From Pseudomonadota bacterium (GTDB taxonomy: Bacteria > Pseudomonadota > Gammaproteobacteria > Xanthomonadales > Ahniellaceae), in the NCBI GenBank assembly GCA_022843465.1, contig JALHNO010000007.1, positions 124,001 through 188,000 on the forward strand: 64,000 bases of DNA, read 5' to 3'. The notes under the pieces are model-generated. The model saw only the letters and a program-made list of their open reading frames with translations. It was not told where the DNA came from and did not search any database. A program made the position numbers and the translations under genes. The first letter of the stretch is position 1, and each line of letters begins with the position of its first letter. Shown one piece after another: positions 1 to 9,578 of this stretch.

Positions 1-597
1 GCCAGTGGACAGGTTGTAGTCGGCGCCCAGGATTTTCAACCCGGCATTGAGCCGCTTTTCTTCAAGAATGCGCGAACCGTTGCGCAGGACATTGAGGGTG
101 GCGCGCACATTGGTGCGGACAGCGGCTTGCATCAGGGCTTCGGGGTCGCCGGCCTTCGCATGTTCCAGCAAGGGCATCAGCGCCGGGCTGATGCGATCCA
201 CGATCGCATGCAAGCCCGGCGATGTGGCGTGCGGCGCCCGGCAATGGTCAAGCGTGGCGCGCACCGCGCCGCAATTGGAATGCCCCAGCACGACGACCAG
301 ACGCACCCCGAATTGCTCAACGGCAAATTCGATACTGCCAATTTGCGATGGCGCGGCAATATTGCCGGCAACCCGGATGACAAAGAGATCACCCAGCCCC
401 TGGTCGAAGACGAACTCAGCCGGCGCGCGTGAATCAGAGCAGCCCAGAATCACGGCGAAGGGCGCCTGCGACAGCGCCTGCTCGGCACGGCGGGCATGAC
501 TGAGCAGGGCATCGAGACTCACCACGTGATCGACGAAGCGGCGGTTGCCCTCCTGCAATCGCTGCAGCGCCTCGGCCGCATCCAGTCGACGATCCAC
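1..597 (-). CDS. beta-class carbonic anhydrase, 3' end beyond window
   Basis: Reversible hydration of CO2 to bicarbonate, zinc enzyme of the cytoplasm. The reading frame stays open for 199 codons to the left edge, so the C-terminus is missing. It begins with GTG only 3 nt after the narK1 stop. The beta-class zinc site is complete: C53 with D55 and R57 in CSDSRAP, then H106 and C109 in GHSNCGAV; the segment FVIRVAGN (residues 72-79) is also typical. The 3-nt spacing implies co-transcription and probably coupled translation with the nitrate operon, where it would be the last visible gene. Identity as a beta-carbonic anhydrase is clear; its role in nitrate respiration (pH or bicarbonate supply) is inference. 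Confidence 0.93.
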   Translation of the reverse strand, partial: MDRRLDAAEALQRLQEGNRRFVDHVVSLDALLSHARRAEQALSQAPFAVILGCSDSRAPAEFVFDQGLGDLFVIRVAGNIAAPSQIGSIEFAVEQFGVRLVVVLGHSNCGAVRATLDHCRAPHATSPGLHAIVDRISPALMPLLEHAKAGDPEALMQAAVRTNVRATLNVLRNGSRILEEKRLNAGLKILGADYNLSTG

Positions 598-600
598 GGC

Positions 601-1917
601 TCAGCCACCTTTCCCCGTGGCTGCCATGATTTCCGGCAGGTCGGTGTGGCGCATGACCTCGGGATGCTGGCGACGCTCCATACGACGGATCGCGAAATGC
701 ATCCATACCAGCGCCGTGCTGACCAGCACGAACAACAGCATGAAGCAGCTCGTCCAGATTCCGACCAGATCATTCATCATGCCGAAGGCAATCGGCAGAA
801 TGAAGCCACCAAGGCCTCCGATCATCCCGACAACACCACCCACGGCGCCGACGTTTTCCGGGTAGTAGACCGGAATATGCTTGTACACCGCGGCCTTGCC
901 AAGCGACATGAAAAATCCGAGCACGAAGACCAGTACCGTGAACGGCACCACGCCCATGGCCAGGGTGAACACCACAGGACCTTCGATGCCGGTCACGGTG
1001 TAGGTCGTGGTCGGATAGGAAAGCAGAAACGTGCACAGCGCCGATACGCTGAAGGTCCAGTACATGATCGTGCGGGCGCCGACGCGATCAGAAAGCCAGC
1101 CGCCGACCACACGAAAAAGGCTGGCGGGGATCGAGTACGCGGCCGCGATCAGACCTGCGGTTCCGATATCCAGCTGGTAGGCGCCGACCAGATAACGCGG
1201 CAGCCAGAGCGCCAGCGCAACAAACGCGCCGAACACGAAGAAGTAGTAAAGAGAGAAGCGCCAGACCTGCAGATTGCGCATCGGCTCGAGCTGCTTCAGA
1301 AAAGGCACCGGCCTGGTGCCGGCGGCGCGGCGCGCCACATGCTGCGGATCGTCACTGGTGACCAGATAGAAAACGATGGCGACCACGGCCAGGGCGATTG
1401 CCCAGTATTGCGCAACCGCGTGCCAGCCGTAGGCCACCATGATCATCGGCGCCAACAATTTGGTGACTGCGGCGCCGACATTGCCAGCGCCGAAAATGCC
1501 CAGTGCCGTGCCTTGCCTTTCTTTCGGGAACCACTTCGAAACATAGGCAACGCCGACCGAGAACGAACCACCGGCAAGCCCGACCAGCAAGGCCGCAAAC
1601 AGATAGCCGTGATAGGTCGTCATGCTGGTCAGGAACCAGGTTGCTGCTGCGGCCGCCAGCATGACCAGGGTAAACACGATGCGTCCGCCGAACTGATCGG
1701 CCCAGATGCCCAGCGCCAGGCGCGACAGTGAACCGGTCAGGATCGGGGTCGCCACCAGCAGGCCGAACTGGGTGTCATTGAGTCCGAGGTCGCGCTTGAT
1801 CTGGATGCCGATAATGGAAAATATGGTCCATACCGCGAAACACACGGTGAACGCGAATGTACTGCTCCACAGTGCGAATTGCTGCTGACCTGGAGTGGCA
1901 TTGTTGGCATGCTGCAT
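601..1917 (-). CDS. narK1: NarK1-type nitrate/nitrite MFS transporter
   Basis: Inner-membrane transporter of the nitrate/nitrite porter branch of the major facilitator superfamily, 438 residues, about 12 hydrophobic segments. Both family signatures are present: the glycine-rich first motif around residues 113-140 (GGSFSVGVAYVSKWFPKER) and a second one near residue 370 (GAVGGVVGMIGGLGG). R66 in helix 2 (SLSRLALG) sits where the substrate-binding arginine of NarK proteins lies. It differs from the NarK2-type gene at the head of the operon; in Pseudomonas and Paracoccus the two types are adjacent or fused and act as nitrate/proton symporter and nitrate/nitrite exchanger. Here it follows the parvulin gene by 42 nt. 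Which substrate direction it serves is inferred from type only. Confidence 0.93.
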   Translation of the reverse strand: MQHANNATPGQQQFALWSSTFAFTVCFAVWTIFSIIGIQIKRDLGLNDTQFGLLVATPILTGSLSRLALGIWADQFGGRIVFTLVMLAAAAATWFLTSMTTYHGYLFAALLVGLAGGSFSVGVAYVSKWFPKERQGTALGIFGAGNVGAAVTKLLAPMIMVAYGWHAVAQYWAIALAVVAIVFYLVTSDDPQHVARRAAGTRPVPFLKQLEPMRNLQVWRFSLYYFFVFGAFVALALWLPRYLVGAYQLDIGTAGLIAAAYSIPASLFRVVGGWLSDRVGARTIMYWTFSVSALCTFLLSYPTTTYTVTGIEGPVVFTLAMGVVPFTVLVFVLGFFMSLGKAAVYKHIPVYYPENVGAVGGVVGMIGGLGGFILPIAFGMMNDLVGIWTSCFMLLFVLVSTALVWMHFAIRRMERRQHPEVMRHTDLPEIMAATGKGG

Positions 1918-1959
1918 GAGGAGCTCACTTCTTCGAATTGCGAAGGGTGTACGAACGCA

Positions 1960-2847
1960 CTAGTTTTCTTCCGGCAGATCATCAAGACCATGCACGGGAT
2001 AGCGCTGGCGCAGGATCTGCAAGTATTGATGGATGGCGTTCTGGCGGACCTGGGCTTCGAGATAGCTGGCGATTTTTTCTGCCGACTGCTCGAATGACAG
2101 TGGCTGTCCGCGTTCAATTGCATCAACGCAGACCACATGATGTCCCCAGCGCGACTCGACTGTCAGGCCGGCGAATCCCGGTTTCAGCATCATGATCTGA
2201 CGCTCGAATTCCGGCGTGGTCTGGCCGCGCTCAATCCAGCCCAGTTCGCCGCCCTGATCGCGCGACGGACAATCGGAGTGGCGCTGGGCAAACTCGGTGA
2301 AGCGCTCTGGATGCGCGCGCAATTCGGCGATCAGCCGATCGCCTTCCTGCAAGGCACGCTGCCGCGCAGCCGGATCGTCAGGGGCCGCCGCCAGCAGGAT
2401 ATGCCGGACCAGAATGCGGTCAGGCTGGCGCAATCGCGCACGATTGCTGTCGTAGTAGCGACGACAGGCAGCAAGATCGGGGATGGGCGTTGGCGCCTCC
2501 CGCTCAAGCAGGACGCGGATGCAGGCTTCCTCGATTGTCTCGGCACCGATCGGGGTGACTTCGCTGGCCAGCTGCAAACGCTCCACTTCGAGCCGCAGCA
2601 GTTCACGTACCACCAGGGCGCGCGCTGCTTCGCTGCGCGCGCGATGCGGGTCGTGGTCTCGATGGTGCTGCATTTCCCGAGCAACCTCGGCCTCGCTGAT
2701 TTCGGTCTCTCCGACACGAAGCAGCACCGGGGCCGCGCCTGGCAAGGGCCTGCCGCTCACCGGATCGTGGGCGTGAGTACCCGCCTGCGCCGCGACCGGG
2801 CGAGTGCCTGCGCCATAGTCGACCACCAGTGGAATTGAGCGATTCAT
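1960..2847 (-). CDS. parvulin-type peptidyl-prolyl isomerase of nar operon (NifM/PpiC-like)
   Basis: Predicted cis-trans prolyl isomerase or chaperone, 295 residues. I start it at ATG 2847, 4 nt after the narI stop, with GGAGATAG just upstream; a longer frame exists but overlaps narI. Residues ~45-140 form a charged helical SurA/NifM-like N-terminal region, and residues ~143-255 the rotamase domain, with the usual RHILL, GGELGW and WGHHVV landmarks. No signal peptide is visible, so it is probably cytoplasmic. A PpiC-type gene follows narGHJI in Pseudomonas aeruginosa too, so a role in maturing nitrate reductase is likely but not shown here. Confidence 0.88.
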   Translation of the reverse strand: MNRSIPLVVDYGAGTRPVAAQAGTHAHDPVSGRPLPGAAPVLLRVGETEISEAEVAREMQHHRDHDPHRARSEAARALVVRELLRLEVERLQLASEVTPIGAETIEEACIRVLLEREAPTPIPDLAACRRYYDSNRARLRQPDRILVRHILLAAAPDDPAARQRALQEGDRLIAELRAHPERFTEFAQRHSDCPSRDQGGELGWIERGQTTPEFERQIMMLKPGFAGLTVESRWGHHVVCVDAIERGQPLSFEQSAEKIASYLEAQVRQNAIHQYLQILRQRYPVHGLDDLPEEN

Positions 2848-2851
2848 CAGC

Positions 2852-3553
2852 CTATCTCCGGGCGTAGTCAACGGCGCTCTGACGCTTGCGTACAACCTGA
2901 TAGGGCCGACGCAGGTAGCCAAGCGGAATCGACCAGATGTGGACCAGCCGCGTGAATGGGAAAATCAGGAACAAGGTCAGCCCCAGGGTGACGTGCGCCT
3001 TGAAAATCCAGTGTGCGGTGAGCATGAATTCTGCAGCCCCGCCCCGGAACGTCACGATGTGCTGAGCCCACTCCCCGAGCATCACCATCTGGGCACCGTC
3101 CATATGGCCAGAGGAAACGAAGATCGAGGCCAGCCCGAGCAGCAACTGGGCGTAGAGCAGCACCAGGACCAGCAGGTCGCGACCACTGCCAGTCGCGCGC
3201 ACGCGGGCGTTGAACATTCTGCGCAGCAATAGAATGGTCATGCCAACCAGGCACACGATACCGAACACGCCGCCCACCACCATCGCAAGCAGTTGCTTCT
3301 GCGACGAGGAAATGAAGTGCTCATAGACAAAGTGCGGGGTCAGCAAGCCAACGAAGTGACCGGCCAGAATGGCGATCACACCGACATGGAACCAGTTGCT
3401 GCCCAGCCGCATCCATTTTCCCGAGAGCATCTGACTGGAGCCGGCCCGCCAGGTGTAGGCGTCGTGATCAAAACGCATCCAGCTGCCAATGACGAACACG
3501 GACAGCGCAATGTAGGGATAGAACTGGAACAGGAAGGTATTGAGATGGTTCAT
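2852..3553 (-). CDS. narI: respiratory nitrate reductase gamma subunit, cytochrome b
   Basis: Membrane di-haem cytochrome b of NarGHI; it oxidises quinol on the periplasmic side and passes electrons to NarH. It has 233 residues and five transmembrane segments. The four haem-ligand histidines fall at H56, H66, H187 and H205, the same numbers as in Escherichia coli NarI, which also indicates that the start is right. The ATG overlaps the narJ stop by 4 nt. Its own tail contains the ribosome-binding site for the isomerase gene that follows. Confidence 0.98.
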   Translation of the reverse strand: MNHLNTFLFQFYPYIALSVFVIGSWMRFDHDAYTWRAGSSQMLSGKWMRLGSNWFHVGVIAILAGHFVGLLTPHFVYEHFISSSQKQLLAMVVGGVFGIVCLVGMTILLLRRMFNARVRATGSGRDLLVLVLLYAQLLLGLASIFVSSGHMDGAQMVMLGEWAQHIVTFRGGAAEFMLTAHWIFKAHVTLGLTLFLIFPFTRLVHIWSIPLGYLRRPYQVVRKRQSAVDYARR

Positions 3554-4236
3554 GGCATCACCTTGGGTTCAACGCGCTGCACGCCGCTCGGCAGCCGAGT
3601 CGGTGCGGCACAGTCCTCCGCCGGGGCTTCGACGCCGAAACGAACGGCTTCTTCCTCCCAGACCTTGTCCATCGCCTCGGCGGTGTCGTCGCGGACTTCA
3701 CCTGCGACGCGCCGGCGCATCAGGCTCAGATCGACATGGCCCTGCGCCAGTTCGGTCAGTATCTCGAACAGGAGTGCATACGGACTCTCGCGCTCCAGGG
3801 CACGCGCCGCCAACAACTCAAGAATGTGCTGAATGTGCTTGAGCCAATCGGCCACTTCTTCGGTGGGTCGATAGGCCAGATACTCAAGCACCAGCGGCAG
3901 ATAGTCCGGAAGCTCCTTCTCGGCCAATTCCAGGCCGTGCTTGCGATAGGTTTCGACCAGATCGACCATGGCCTGACCACGGTCGCGTGATTCGCCATGG
4001 ATGTGCTCGAACAGCAGCAGGCTCATCGAGCGACCGCGATCGAACAGGCCCAACCAGCGCTCCTGCGCGTCCAGTGGATCGAATGCGAACAGGCTGCGCG
4101 CAAATTCCGCGAGCTGCTGCTGCCTGTGCTTTGGCAATGACTCGTCCTGACAGGCATCGATCAGTTCGTCGGCGTGCTGCCAGAGCGTGTCGCGTGGATA
4201 GTCGAGCAGGACCCCGAGGAGCTTCAGGATTTTCAT
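3550..4236 (-). CDS. narJ: nitrate reductase molybdenum cofactor assembly chaperone
   Basis: Dedicated chaperone of the TorD/NarJ family (228 residues) that binds the NarG N-terminus and allows insertion of the cofactor and the FS0 cluster before membrane docking; not part of the final enzyme. The all-helical sequence begins MKILKLLGVLLDYP and contains the conserved ELPDYLPLVLEYLA region (about residues 108-121). It overlaps narH by 4 nt upstream and narI by 4 nt downstream, the normal narGHJI order. Confidence 0.96.
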   Translation of the reverse strand: MKILKLLGVLLDYPRDTLWQHADELIDACQDESLPKHRQQQLAEFARSLFAFDPLDAQERWLGLFDRGRSMSLLLFEHIHGESRDRGQAMVDLVETYRKHGLELAEKELPDYLPLVLEYLAYRPTEEVADWLKHIQHILELLAARALERESPYALLFEILTELAQGHVDLSLMRRRVAGEVRDDTAEAMDKVWEEEAVRFGVEAPAEDCAAPTRLPSGVQRVEPKVMP

Positions 4237-5780
4237 GCTTTCTCCCTCGTGACTGACTGCCGATTGGGTGGCACCTGATAGGTGGTTTGCGCGCGACCAC
4301 CGAACAAGGCCTCAGCGGGCGAGGACGGCGCACAGCCGTTGCCGAATGTGAAGCCGCAGCCACCGCGCTCACCAAACGCGTCGTTCGCATATTCGCGATG
4401 CGCGCTCGGAATCACGAAGCGGTCCTCATAGTTGGCGATCGCCAGGTAGCGATACATCTCCTCGGCCTGCTTCACGGTAAGGCCGGCCTGGGCGAGCACC
4501 TCTATGTCCTCGACCCCATCGACATTCATCGCCCGACGCCAGGCACGCATCGCCAGCATGCGTTCCATGGCACGAATGACCGGGCCCTCATCGCCCGCGG
4601 TCAGCATATTGGCGAGATAGCGCACCGGAATGCGCAAGGACTTCACATCCGGAATTTCACCGTTCTTGCCGATGCGGCCCGCATCCGCAGCCGACTGCAC
4701 CGGCGACAACGGCGGCACGTACCAGACCATCGGCAGGGTGCGATATTCCGGATGCAGCGGCAATGCCAGCTTCCAGTCGATCGCCATCTTGTACACCGGA
4801 GACGCCTTGGCGGCCTCCAGCCAGGAGTCATTGATGCCTTCGGCACGCGCCGCGGCGATCACAACGGGATCATGCGGATCCAGGAAAATATCCAGATGTG
4901 CCTGGTACAGGTCCTTTTCTGAAGCCACCGATGCCGCCGCCTCGATGCGGTCGGCGTCGTACAGCATCACACCCAGATAACGTATGCGCCCCACGCAGGT
5001 TTCGGAACACACCGTCGGCTCGCCCATCTCGATCCGCGGGTAGCAGAAGATGCACTTTTCGGACTTGCCGCTTTTCCAGTTGAAGTAGATCTTCTTGTAT
5101 GGACAGGCCGATACACACATGCGCCAGCCACGACACTTGTCCTGGTCGATCAGTACAATGCCATCTTCCTCGCGCTTGTAGATTGCGCCACTCGGGCAGG
5201 CCGCTACACAGGCCGGATTCAGGCAGTGCTCGCATAGACGCGGGAGGTACATCATGAAGGTTTTTTCGAACGCACCGTAGATTTCGCGCTGGACGTTGTC
5301 GAAGTTCTTGTCCTTGCTGCGCTTGGCAAACTCGGTACCGAGAATTTCTTCCCAGTTGGGACCCCAGTGGATCTTCTGCATGCGCTGACCGGTGATCAGC
5401 GAACGTGGCCGCGCGGTCGGCTGATGCTGTCCTTCCGGAGCCTGGTGCAGATGCTGGTAGTCGAAGTCGAATGGCTCGTAGTAGTCATCGATCTGCGGCA
5501 GGTCGGGGTTGGCGAAGATCTTCGCCAGAATTCTCCAGCGGCCTCCGGCCTTGAGCTGCAAGCCACCGCCCTTGGTCCGGACCCAGCCACCGTTCCATTT
5601 CTGCTGGTTCTCCCATTCCTTGGGATAGCCGACGCCGGGTTTGGTTTCGACATTGTTGAACCACGCGTACTCGACTCCTTCGCGCGAGGTCCAGACGTTC
5701 TTGCAGGTAATCGAACAGGTGTGGCAACCGATGCACTTGTCGAGGTTGAGCACCATCGCGATCTGGGCGCGTACTTTCAT
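4233..5780 (-). CDS. narH: respiratory nitrate reductase beta subunit, iron-sulfur protein
   Basis: Electron-transfer subunit carrying one [3Fe-4S] and three [4Fe-4S] clusters between NarI and NarG, on the cytoplasmic face. Start chosen at ATG 5780, which shares one base with the narG stop; residues MKVRAQIAMVLNLDKC align with known NarH starts and place the first cluster at C16, C19, C22, C26. Further cysteine groups are CEHCLNPACVAACP, CRGWRMCVSACP (the tryptophan replaces a cysteine, marking the [3Fe-4S] site) and KCIFC...CSETC. Length is 515 residues, near the E. coli 512. Confidence 0.98.
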   Translation of the reverse strand: MKVRAQIAMVLNLDKCIGCHTCSITCKNVWTSREGVEYAWFNNVETKPGVGYPKEWENQQKWNGGWVRTKGGGLQLKAGGRWRILAKIFANPDLPQIDDYYEPFDFDYQHLHQAPEGQHQPTARPRSLITGQRMQKIHWGPNWEEILGTEFAKRSKDKNFDNVQREIYGAFEKTFMMYLPRLCEHCLNPACVAACPSGAIYKREEDGIVLIDQDKCRGWRMCVSACPYKKIYFNWKSGKSEKCIFCYPRIEMGEPTVCSETCVGRIRYLGVMLYDADRIEAAASVASEKDLYQAHLDIFLDPHDPVVIAAARAEGINDSWLEAAKASPVYKMAIDWKLALPLHPEYRTLPMVWYVPPLSPVQSAADAGRIGKNGEIPDVKSLRIPVRYLANMLTAGDEGPVIRAMERMLAMRAWRRAMNVDGVEDIEVLAQAGLTVKQAEEMYRYLAIANYEDRFVIPSAHREYANDAFGERGGCGFTFGNGCAPSSPAEALFGGRAQTTYQVPPNRQSVTREKA

Positions 5781-8700
5781 CACACCACCTCCCTGGCATC
5801 CGCCACTACCGGCTCGCCGTCGTGCCACTCCACCTTGCTCATCTTGCGGACGATGACAAACTCGTCGCGATTGGTTCCGGTGGTACCGTAGTAATTGAAG
5901 CCATACGAGAACTGCGCGTAGCCACCGATCATGTGCGTGGGCTTCACCACAACGCGGGTGACCGAGTTGTGGATGCCGCCGCGGGTACCGGTAATTTCTG
6001 CGCCAGGCGTGTTGATGATGCGTTCCTGTGCGTGATACATCATCGCCATGCCGCTCATCACGCGCTGGCTGACCACGGCACGCGCCGCGATTGCGCCATT
6101 TACGTTGAACAGCTCGATCCAGTCGTTGTCCTCGATTCCGGCCGAGCGGGCGTCGTCTTCAGACAACCAGACGATCGGGCCGCCGCGCGACAGCGTCTGC
6201 ATGATCAGGTTGTCGGAATAGGTACTGTGAATGCCCCATTTCTGATGCGGCGTAATCCAGTTCAGTACGATTTCCTTGTTGCCATTGGGCTTGGCGCCCA
6301 GCATCGGCTTGATGGTCTTGGTATTGACGGGTGGCCGATAGCCCATCAGTCCCTCACCAAAGGCAATCATCCATTCGTGATCCATATAGAACTGCTGGCG
6401 TCCGGTCAGCGTGCGCCAGGGAATCAACTCATGGACATTGGTGTAGCCGGCGTTGTAACTGACGTGCTCGTCCTCCAGCCCCGACCAGATCGGCGATGAA
6501 ATGATCTTGCGCGGCTGCGCCTGCACGTCTCTGAATCGAATCGCCTCGTGTTCCTTGCCGACCGCCAGATGCGTGTGATCGCGGCCGGTGAAGCCGCCCA
6601 GCGATTCCCAGGCCTTGACGGCCACATGGCCATTTGTCTCGGGCGCCAGGTGCAGAATCACTTCGGCCGCGTCGATCGCGCTTTCGATCATCGGCCGACC
6701 CTGGCTGACGCCGGGATCGGTGACCCGGTGATTGAGCTCACCGAGGAATTTCACCTCATCCTGGGTATCCCAGCTCATGCCCTTGCCACCATTGCCGAGC
6801 CTGTCGAGCAATGGCCCCAGCGAAGTGAACTTCTTGTACAGATTGGGATAGTCACGCTCCACCACGACCATTGCCGGCATGGTCTTGCCGGGGATCGGTT
6901 CGCATTCGCCCTTTTTCCAGTCGGTAACGCCAAACGGCATCGATAGTTCGTTGGGCGTGTCGTGCAGTGTCGGCACCAGAACCATATCCCGCTCGACACC
7001 GAGCACGCCATGTGACAGCTCGCTGACGGTGCGCGCGATGCCCTTGAAAATATCCCAGTCGCTGCGTGCTTCCCACGCTGGATCCACCGCCTGCGACAGC
7101 GGATGGATGAACGGGTGCATGTCGGAAGTGTTGAGATCGTTCTTCTCGTACCAGGTCGCTGTTGGCAGCACGATGTCCGAGTAGAGCGCGGTCGTACACA
7201 TGCGGAAGTCGAGCGTGACCAGCAGGTCCAGCTTGCCCTCGCCGGCCTGCTCGCGCCAACGCACATCCTGCGTCTTCGCTGCGCCGTCATCGCCCAGATC
7301 CTTGCCCTGCAGGCCATTGCGGGTGCCGAGCAGATGCTTGAGCATGTACTCGTGGCCCTTGCCGGAAGAACCGAGCAGGTTCGAGCGCCAGATGAACAGA
7401 TTGCGTGGGAAATTTTCCGGCGATTCCGGATCGGCGTAAGCAAAGTCCAACGCACCGGATTTGAACTCCGCCACTGCATGCTTTACCGGATCGAGGCCGG
7501 CGGCTTCTGCCTTGCGCACAAAGTCCAGTGGATTGCAGTTCAACTGCGGCGCCGATGGCAGCCAGCCCATGCGCACCGCGCGCAGGTTGTAGTCGACCAG
7601 GGAGCCACTGTATTTCTTCGGATCCGCCAGCGGCGAGATGATTTCGCTGACGTCGAGTTTTTCGTAACGGTACTGACTCGAGTTGAAGTAGAAGAACGAG
7701 GTGCCATTCATCTGGCGCGGTGGACGACTCCAGTCCAGACCAAAGGCCAGTGGCGTCCATCCCGACTGCGGTCGCAGCTTTTCCTGACCCACGTAATGCG
7801 CCCAGCCGCCACCGGTCTGACCGACGCAACCGCACATGACCAGCATATTGATCAGGCCGCGGTAGTTCATGTCGTTGTGGTACCAGTGATTCATCGCAGC
7901 GCCGACGATGATCATGCTGCGGCCGCGTGTCTTGTCGGCCGTGCGGGCAAACTCGCGGGCGATCTCGATGACTTCGGCGCGTGGCACGCCGGTGATGCGC
8001 TCCTGCCAGGCTGGCGTCCCCGGCACGTCATCGTCGAAACTGCTGGCGACATGGCTGCCACCGAAGCCACGGTCCAATCCATATTGGGCCAGCAAAAGGT
8101 CGTATACGCTGGCGACCAGAGCTTCGCTGCCATCGGCGAGCTTGATGCGACGCGTCGGTAGATTCCGCTTGAGAATGTCCTCACGCGGACTCGCGGTCCA
8201 GCCCTCGTGCTCGACGCCGCCGAAGTACGGGAAGCAAACCGGCACGATGCTGTCATGGCCGTCGACCAGACTCAGGCGCAGGCGTGTGTCCGCCCCTTTG
8301 CTGTCACGTTCCTCGATATTCCAGCGTCCCTTCTCGCCCCAGCGGAATCCCACCGAGCCGTTGGGCACCACCAGATTGCCACTGATTTCGTCAAAGGCCA
8401 GGGTCTTCCATTCGGGATTGTTGGACTCACCCATGGCGCCGGCAAGATCGCTGGCGCGCAGGAATCGACCGGCGACAAAGCTGCCATCGTCGCGCCGGTC
8501 GAGCCGCACCAGCACCGGCATGTCCGAGTACTGCCGGCAGTAGTCCTGAAAATACTGCGATGGCCTGTCGAGGTGGAACTCGCGCAGGATCACATGGCCA
8601 AAGGCGAACGCCAGCGCCGCGTCGGTACCCTGCTTGGGATGCAGCCAATGATCGGTGAGCTTGGCGACTTCAGCGTAGTCCGGCGTGATCGCTACGGTCT

Positions 8701-9526
8701 TGGTACCGTTGTAGCGCGCCTCGGTGAAGAAGTGCGCGTCGGGGGTACGTGTCTGCGGCACATTGGAGCCCCAGGCGATGATGTAGCGCGAGTTGTACCA
8801 ATCGGCCGACTCGGGCACATCGGTCTGCTCGCCCCAGACTTGCGGGCTGGCGGGAGGCAGATCGCAGTACCAGTCATAGAAACTCAGGCAGGCGCCACCG
8901 AGCAGCGACAAATAGCGGGCGCCGGCGGCATAGCTGACCATCGACATCGCCGGTATCGGAGAAAAGCCAATCACCCGATCCGGGCCGTATTGCTTGACCG
9001 TGTAGAGGTTGGAGGCAGCGATCAGCTCGTTTGCCTCGTTCCAGTCCACGCGGACGAAGCCACCCATGCCGCGCTTGGATTTGTAGCTGCTGGCCTTGGC
9101 CTTGTCTTCGACGATGCTGGCCCAGGCATCGACCGGAGACTTGCTCTTGCGCGCCTCACGCCAAAGACGCAGCAAGGCACTGCGCATCAGCGGGTACTTC
9201 ACCCGATTGGCGCTGTACAGGTACCACGAGTAGCTGGCTCCACGCGGACAACCACGCGGCTCATGATTCGGCAGATCCGGTCGCGTACGCGGATAGTCGG
9301 TTTGCTGGGTTTCCCAGGTCACCAGACCGTTCTTCACGTACACCTTCCAGCTGCACGAGCCGGTGCAGTTGACGCCATGCGTCGAGCGCACGATCTTGTC
9401 GTACTGCCAGCGTTGGCGATAGCTGTCTTCCCAACTTCGGTCTTCAGTGCGCAGCGCGCCATGGCCGCCGGAAAAGGGCTCGGGCGATGGCTTGAAGAAG
9501 TTCAGTCGGCTCAGGAAATTGCTCAT
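5780..9526 (-). CDS. narG: respiratory nitrate reductase alpha subunit, molybdenum catalytic subunit
   Basis: Catalytic subunit that reduces nitrate to nitrite at a molybdenum bis-MGD centre, 1,248 residues (E. coli has 1,247). ATG 9526 was chosen because the protein then begins MSNFLSRLNFF, like E. coli NarG, with CGGAGC about 9 nt upstream; a longer upstream frame is rejected. The FS0 [4Fe-4S] ligands are H50, C54, C58 and C93. D222 in FYDWYCDLPPASP is the aspartate that coordinates molybdenum. No twin-arginine signal peptide, so a cytoplasm-facing NarGHI enzyme and not periplasmic Nap. Confidence 0.99.
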   Translation of the reverse strand: MSNFLSRLNFFKPSPEPFSGGHGALRTEDRSWEDSYRQRWQYDKIVRSTHGVNCTGSCSWKVYVKNGLVTWETQQTDYPRTRPDLPNHEPRGCPRGASYSWYLYSANRVKYPLMRSALLRLWREARKSKSPVDAWASIVEDKAKASSYKSKRGMGGFVRVDWNEANELIAASNLYTVKQYGPDRVIGFSPIPAMSMVSYAAGARYLSLLGGACLSFYDWYCDLPPASPQVWGEQTDVPESADWYNSRYIIAWGSNVPQTRTPDAHFFTEARYNGTKTVAITPDYAEVAKLTDHWLHPKQGTDAALAFAFGHVILREFHLDRPSQYFQDYCRQYSDMPVLVRLDRRDDGSFVAGRFLRASDLAGAMGESNNPEWKTLAFDEISGNLVVPNGSVGFRWGEKGRWNIEERDSKGADTRLRLSLVDGHDSIVPVCFPYFGGVEHEGWTASPREDILKRNLPTRRIKLADGSEALVASVYDLLLAQYGLDRGFGGSHVASSFDDDVPGTPAWQERITGVPRAEVIEIAREFARTADKTRGRSMIIVGAAMNHWYHNDMNYRGLINMLVMCGCVGQTGGGWAHYVGQEKLRPQSGWTPLAFGLDWSRPPRQMNGTSFFYFNSSQYRYEKLDVSEIISPLADPKKYSGSLVDYNLRAVRMGWLPSAPQLNCNPLDFVRKAEAAGLDPVKHAVAEFKSGALDFAYADPESPENFPRNLFIWRSNLLGSSGKGHEYMLKHLLGTRNGLQGKDLGDDGAAKTQDVRWREQAGEGKLDLLVTLDFRMCTTALYSDIVLPTATWYEKNDLNTSDMHPFIHPLSQAVDPAWEARSDWDIFKGIARTVSELSHGVLGVERDMVLVPTLHDTPNELSMPFGVTDWKKGECEPIPGKTMPAMVVVERDYPNLYKKFTSLGPLLDRLGNGGKGMSWDTQDEVKFLGELNHRVTDPGVSQGRPMIESAIDAAEVILHLAPETNGHVAVKAWESLGGFTGRDHTHLAVGKEHEAIRFRDVQAQPRKIISSPIWSGLEDEHVSYNAGYTNVHELIPWRTLTGRQQFYMDHEWMIAFGEGLMGYRPPVNTKTIKPMLGAKPNGNKEIVLNWITPHQKWGIHSTYSDNLIMQTLSRGGPIVWLSEDDARSAGIEDNDWIELFNVNGAIAARAVVSQRVMSGMAMMYHAQERIINTPGAEITGTRGGIHNSVTRVVVKPTHMIGGYAQFSYGFNYYGTTGTNRDEFVIVRKMSKVEWHDGEPVVADAREVV

Positions 9527-9578
9527 CGATTTGCTCCGAAACGTAATGCGACTTGTCCAGGCACCGGCAGACGGGCGC

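Noticed and set aside
496-1731. Long plus-strand reading frame opposite narK1
   Set aside because: His/Gln/Arg-rich translation with no family pattern; shadow of the high-GC narK1 codons.
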